Shown here piece after piece: positions 61,607-64,000 of a DNA stretch of 64,000 nt; position 1 is the stretch's first letter; every line of letters starts with the position of its first letter. This stretch comes from Pontibacter beigongshangensis (GTDB lineage: Bacteria; Bacteroidota; Bacteroidia; Cytophagales; Hymenobacteraceae). Below the pieces are notes generated by a model that searched no databases, was not told the DNA's origin, and saw only the letters and a program-made list of their open reading frames with translations. Both the position numbers and the translations under genes were made by a program. Location of the stretch: positions 1-64,000 of the forward strand of contig NZ_VFSD01000010.1 of NCBI RefSeq assembly GCF_014332515.1. The letters run 5' to 3'.

Positions 61607-61932
61607 AGCATTATAACGCCGTAAATACCCGTAATGTGCCCCGGCAGGGGGAATATTTGTGCAGCTGCCTGAGCAGCCCCCTTTCTCCTTCAATATAAGA
61701 ATTTAGGGAAGAGTACCAGCAGGAGCAGCAGCTCTGGAGGGCGTATTTTATTTACATAATCCGGGGTGCCACAGCAGTTGCAACATGCGCAGCTGTTGAA
61801 CAAGATTTGAGTCGTAAAGCTGGTGCTTCGTCAAATTCAAAATTAGAAATTATGGTAGATGGGCTTTCTGGCAGTTTATATGCACTAAACCTATCTGAAA
61901 ATCAAATTGGAGGAGTACTAATGCCAGAGCCC
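61607..61932. other. Intergenic region with one repeat copy
   Basis: No supported gene; the small plus-strand open frame 61807-61995 runs into the antisense of the permease gene and has no family motif. Holds repeat copy 61732-61760. Confidence 0.55.
61732..61760 (-). repeat. Interspersed repeat, copy 23
   Basis: Reversed; CTCTGGAGGGCG and a changed AT end TTTACATAAT; AGCAGGAGCAGCAG lies on the GC side. Confidence 0.75.
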
Positions 61933-63246
61933 TTACAGCAACAGCGCCAGCACACAAAACACATCTATGATCAGCAGCGCCAGGCTTATTTCTGACCTTT
62001 TGCCGTTGGCAAGTTTCAGGGCGGTGAAGCTCAGAAAACCCCAGATAATGCCCTGGGAGATGGAGTAGGTGAACGGAATCAGCACCATGGCCAGAAAGGC
62101 CGGAATCGCCTCGTCGAGTTGCAGCCAGTTTACCTTTATGATGGGCCGCACCATAAACACCCCTACCAGCACCAGCGCCGGCGCTGTGGCAATGGCTGGC
62201 ACCACCGAGAGCAGGGGAGCCAGGAACAGGAAGGGCAGGAACAGCACGGCCCCTACTATGGCGGTTAGCCCGGTGCGGCCGCCTTCCTCAATCCCAACCG
62301 CCGACTCTATGAAGGCAGTGCCCGGACTGGAACCTACCAGGCCACCCAGGGTGGTAGCTACCGCATCGGTAAACAGGGCGCGTTTTATGTGCTGGGGCTC
62401 GCCCTGCTCATCCAGCAGGTTGGCCGCCTCGGCCAACCCCACAAACGTGGAGATGCTGTCGAACAAATCCGTAAACAGGAAGGCAAAGATCACCGGAACG
62501 AGGGCCCATTGCAGCGAGTTGACCAGGTCGAGCTGCAGGAGCAGGCTGAAGTCAGGAGCCGCAAAAAAGCCCTGCCAGTTCACGATCGTTTCGACCCCAT
62601 CTGCCGTGGTGCCGCCCCACCAGCGGCCAATAGGATAAGCGGCCAGCGTGGTAAACAGAATGCCAAAAAGGATGGCGCCTTTTACGCGCCACATGAGCAG
62701 CACCGCCGTTAGCAGCAGCCCCGCCAGAAACGTGAGCAGCGCGGGGGTAATGGGGCCAAAGCGGAGCAATGTCGTCTGGTTCGGGACTATAAAGCCGGCG
62801 TTTGCAAAGCCGATAAGGGTTATATATAGCCCAATGCCAGCTGCAATTGCATAGCGCAGCGTGCGCGGAATGGCCTTCAGGATGAGCATCCGGATGTTAA
62901 ACAAAGAAAGCAGCAGGAACACCACCCCCGACCAGAAAACGGCACCCAGGGCCACAGGCCAGGGTATGCCCATCCCTAAAACAGCTGTGTAAGTGAAAAA
63001 GGCGTTGAGTCCCATGCCCGGCGCCACCAGCACCGGGTTTTTGGCATAAATCCCCATCATCAGGCTGCTGAAAAATGCCACCAGCACCGTGGCTGTGAGC
63101 ACCCCGGCAAAAGGCATTCCTGCCTCGCTTAGTATACTCGGGTTTACAACGATGATGTAGGAAGTAGCCAGGAAAGACGATAGGCCAGCTATAATTTCGG
63201 TCTGGAGGGTAGTTCCGTTTTTCTTTAGTTCGAAGTAGGAAAGCAT
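61933..63246 (-). CDS. NCS2 purine permease, AzgA type
   Basis: An inner-membrane proton-coupled permease of 437 residues with about 12-14 helices. AzgA-type signatures: VLVAPGMGLNAFFTYTAV near 73-90, a QTTLLRFGPITPAL loop, FLFTDLFDSISTFVGLAE and ALFTDAVATTLGGLVGSSPG near 290-310. Likely transports adenine, guanine or hypoxanthine. The start is the ATG at 63246. Confidence 0.9.
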   Translation of the reverse strand: MLSYFELKKNGTTLQTEIIAGLSSFLATSYIIVVNPSILSEAGMPFAGVLTATVLVAFFSSLMMGIYAKNPVLVAPGMGLNAFFTYTAVLGMGIPWPVALGAVFWSGVVFLLLSLFNIRMLILKAIPRTLRYAIAAGIGLYITLIGFANAGFIVPNQTTLLRFGPITPALLTFLAGLLLTAVLLMWRVKGAILFGILFTTLAAYPIGRWWGGTTADGVETIVNWQGFFAAPDFSLLLQLDLVNSLQWALVPVIFAFLFTDLFDSISTFVGLAEAANLLDEQGEPQHIKRALFTDAVATTLGGLVGSSPGTAFIESAVGIEEGGRTGLTAIVGAVLFLPFLFLAPLLSVVPAIATAPALVLVGVFMVRPIIKVNWLQLDEAIPAFLAMVLIPFTYSISQGIIWGFLSFTALKLANGKRSEISLALLIIDVFCVLALLL

Positions 63247-63578
63247 CAGGAGTCTGTTAAGTGCTTAGGGGCCTCGCAAAATTAAACATTAGAAATTCAA
63301 AATCAGAAGAACGCTCCCAGTACTTTTTATTGACCAGTTGCCTGGCTTTCTAATTTTTAAGCTTCTATGACAGCAATACTTGCCGAAGGCTACATACAAC
63401 GGATGTTTCTGAGGGAGGCTGCCATCAGGTTGGCGTTGCGCTTGTACCTATGCGGGAAGAATGATACGCCATGAACTTCCGGCACATGGCTGGGAAGGGA
63501 AAGAAAGAAAACCGGTATAGTAAGCCGAGAAGCAGCCTGCCTGTCTGACTTCAGAGCTGCTTCTGAGCCTGGCAGGTG
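63247..63578. other. 330-base region without supported gene
   Basis: I see no gene, repeat copy or clear hairpin. The promoter of the permease should lie at the left end. Confidence 0.5.
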
Positions 63579-64000
63579 CTATTGTAACATTTCGAGCGCT
63601 TCGGTATTGCCTTGCTGCATGGCCAGGTCTACGGCCGTAAGCCCTCTAACGTCCTGGATGGTGGTATCGGCTCCGTACGAGAGTACCAGTTTCACCAGTT
63701 CGTTTCTTCCGAACAGGGTGGCAAACATAAGCGCAGTGCCACCATTTCCGTTCCTTAGATTGAGGTCGGCGCCGTGCTCTATCAGCATCCTGGCAATTTC
63801 GGGGTAGCCTTTAAAGCACACCCCCATCAGGGCCGTGTTGCCGCTCAGGTCCTGCACGTTGGGGTCTGCTTTTGCCTCGAGCAGCAGTTTGGTCGCCTCG
63901 GGGTGCCCGTCGTAACTTGCCAGTATAAGCGGGGTGAACCCTTTCGCATTCTGAACATTTATGTCGGCGCCTTCGTCGATCTGTTGTTTCAGGTAGGCAA
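63579..64000 (-). CDS. Ankyrin-repeat protein (5' end outside the window)
   Basis: The C-terminal 140 residues of a minus-strand gene that stays open to the window edge. Four ankyrin repeats are visible: GADINVQNAKGFTPLILAS, ADPNVQDLSGNTALMGVCF, GADLNLRNGNGGTALMFATL, GADTTIQDVRGLTAVDLAMQ. The GTG at 63857 is internal and not the start. Role unknown; probable protein-protein interaction. Confidence 0.85.
   Translation of the reverse strand, partial: AYLKQQIDEGADINVQNAKGFTPLILASYDGHPEATKLLLEAKADPNVQDLSGNTALMGVCFKGYPEIARMLIEHGADLNLRNGNGGTALMFATLFGRNELVKLVLSYGADTTIQDVRGLTAVDLAMQQGNTEALEMLQ

Overview
The window looks like a chromosomal segment of a free-living Bacteroidota, most likely order Cytophagales and possibly a Pontibacter-like Hymenobacteraceae (the genus is inference). 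Supporting signs are a probable type IX secretion sorting domain, a candidate TTG-N19-TAnnTTTG promoter, few Shine-Dalgarno sites, and several plant-glycan enzymes (GH127, GH95, CE8, CE12). I saw no tRNA, rRNA, CRISPR array or intact insertion sequence.

Layout. 0.1-4.4 kb: YqhD-type alcohol dehydrogenase converging on a large FAD/Fe-S D-2-hydroxyacid dehydrogenase. 4.8-6.3 kb: two DUF2382 (YsnF/AvaK) stress proteins. 7.5-16 kb: YqiJ-like membrane protein, flotillin, a frameshifted DUF559 gene between 32-bp inverted repeats, and a 1,648-residue AAA+ ATPase. 16-30.6 kb: GH127, TrpD2-like protein, short 6-phosphogluconate dehydrogenase, PBP1A, TcmP-like protein, Cof-type HAD phosphatase, VOC protein, a probable T9SS cargo protein and a DUF922 protein. 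31-34 kb: AraC regulator divergent from a CE12-CE8 pectin-deacylating pair. 34-38 kb: sirtuin and topoisomerase I. 38-49.5 kb: SixA-like phosphatase, ParA, a giant soluble chemoreceptor with 12 near-identical HAMP-type units, then cheW, cheY, cheB, cheA and cheC. 50-52.6 kb: SpeD-SpeE fusion overlapping an agmatinase-family gene. 53-64 kb: GH95, a small membrane protein, a Cys-rich copper-binding-type protein, Ppx/GppA, M23 and L,D-transpeptidase wall enzymes, an MpaB/DUF2236 protein, an AzgA-type purine permease and a truncated ankyrin protein.

The two strongest novelty candidates are these. First, a ParA plus soluble HAMP-array receptor plus Che cluster, without cheR or motility genes in view, reads as a ParA-positioned cytoplasmic signalling array. 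Second, an interspersed intergenic repeat of about 31 bp (AT-rich end AAATTATT, GC-rich end CCTCCGGAG) occurs at 23 loci in 64 kb. It appears in both orientations and never inside a confident gene. It is often followed within 5-30 bp by CTGCTG, and once it forms a perfect bidirectional hairpin. A third point of interest is the frameshifted DUF559 gene framed by inverted REP-like hairpins.

All functions are read from motifs and synteny; no database search was run.
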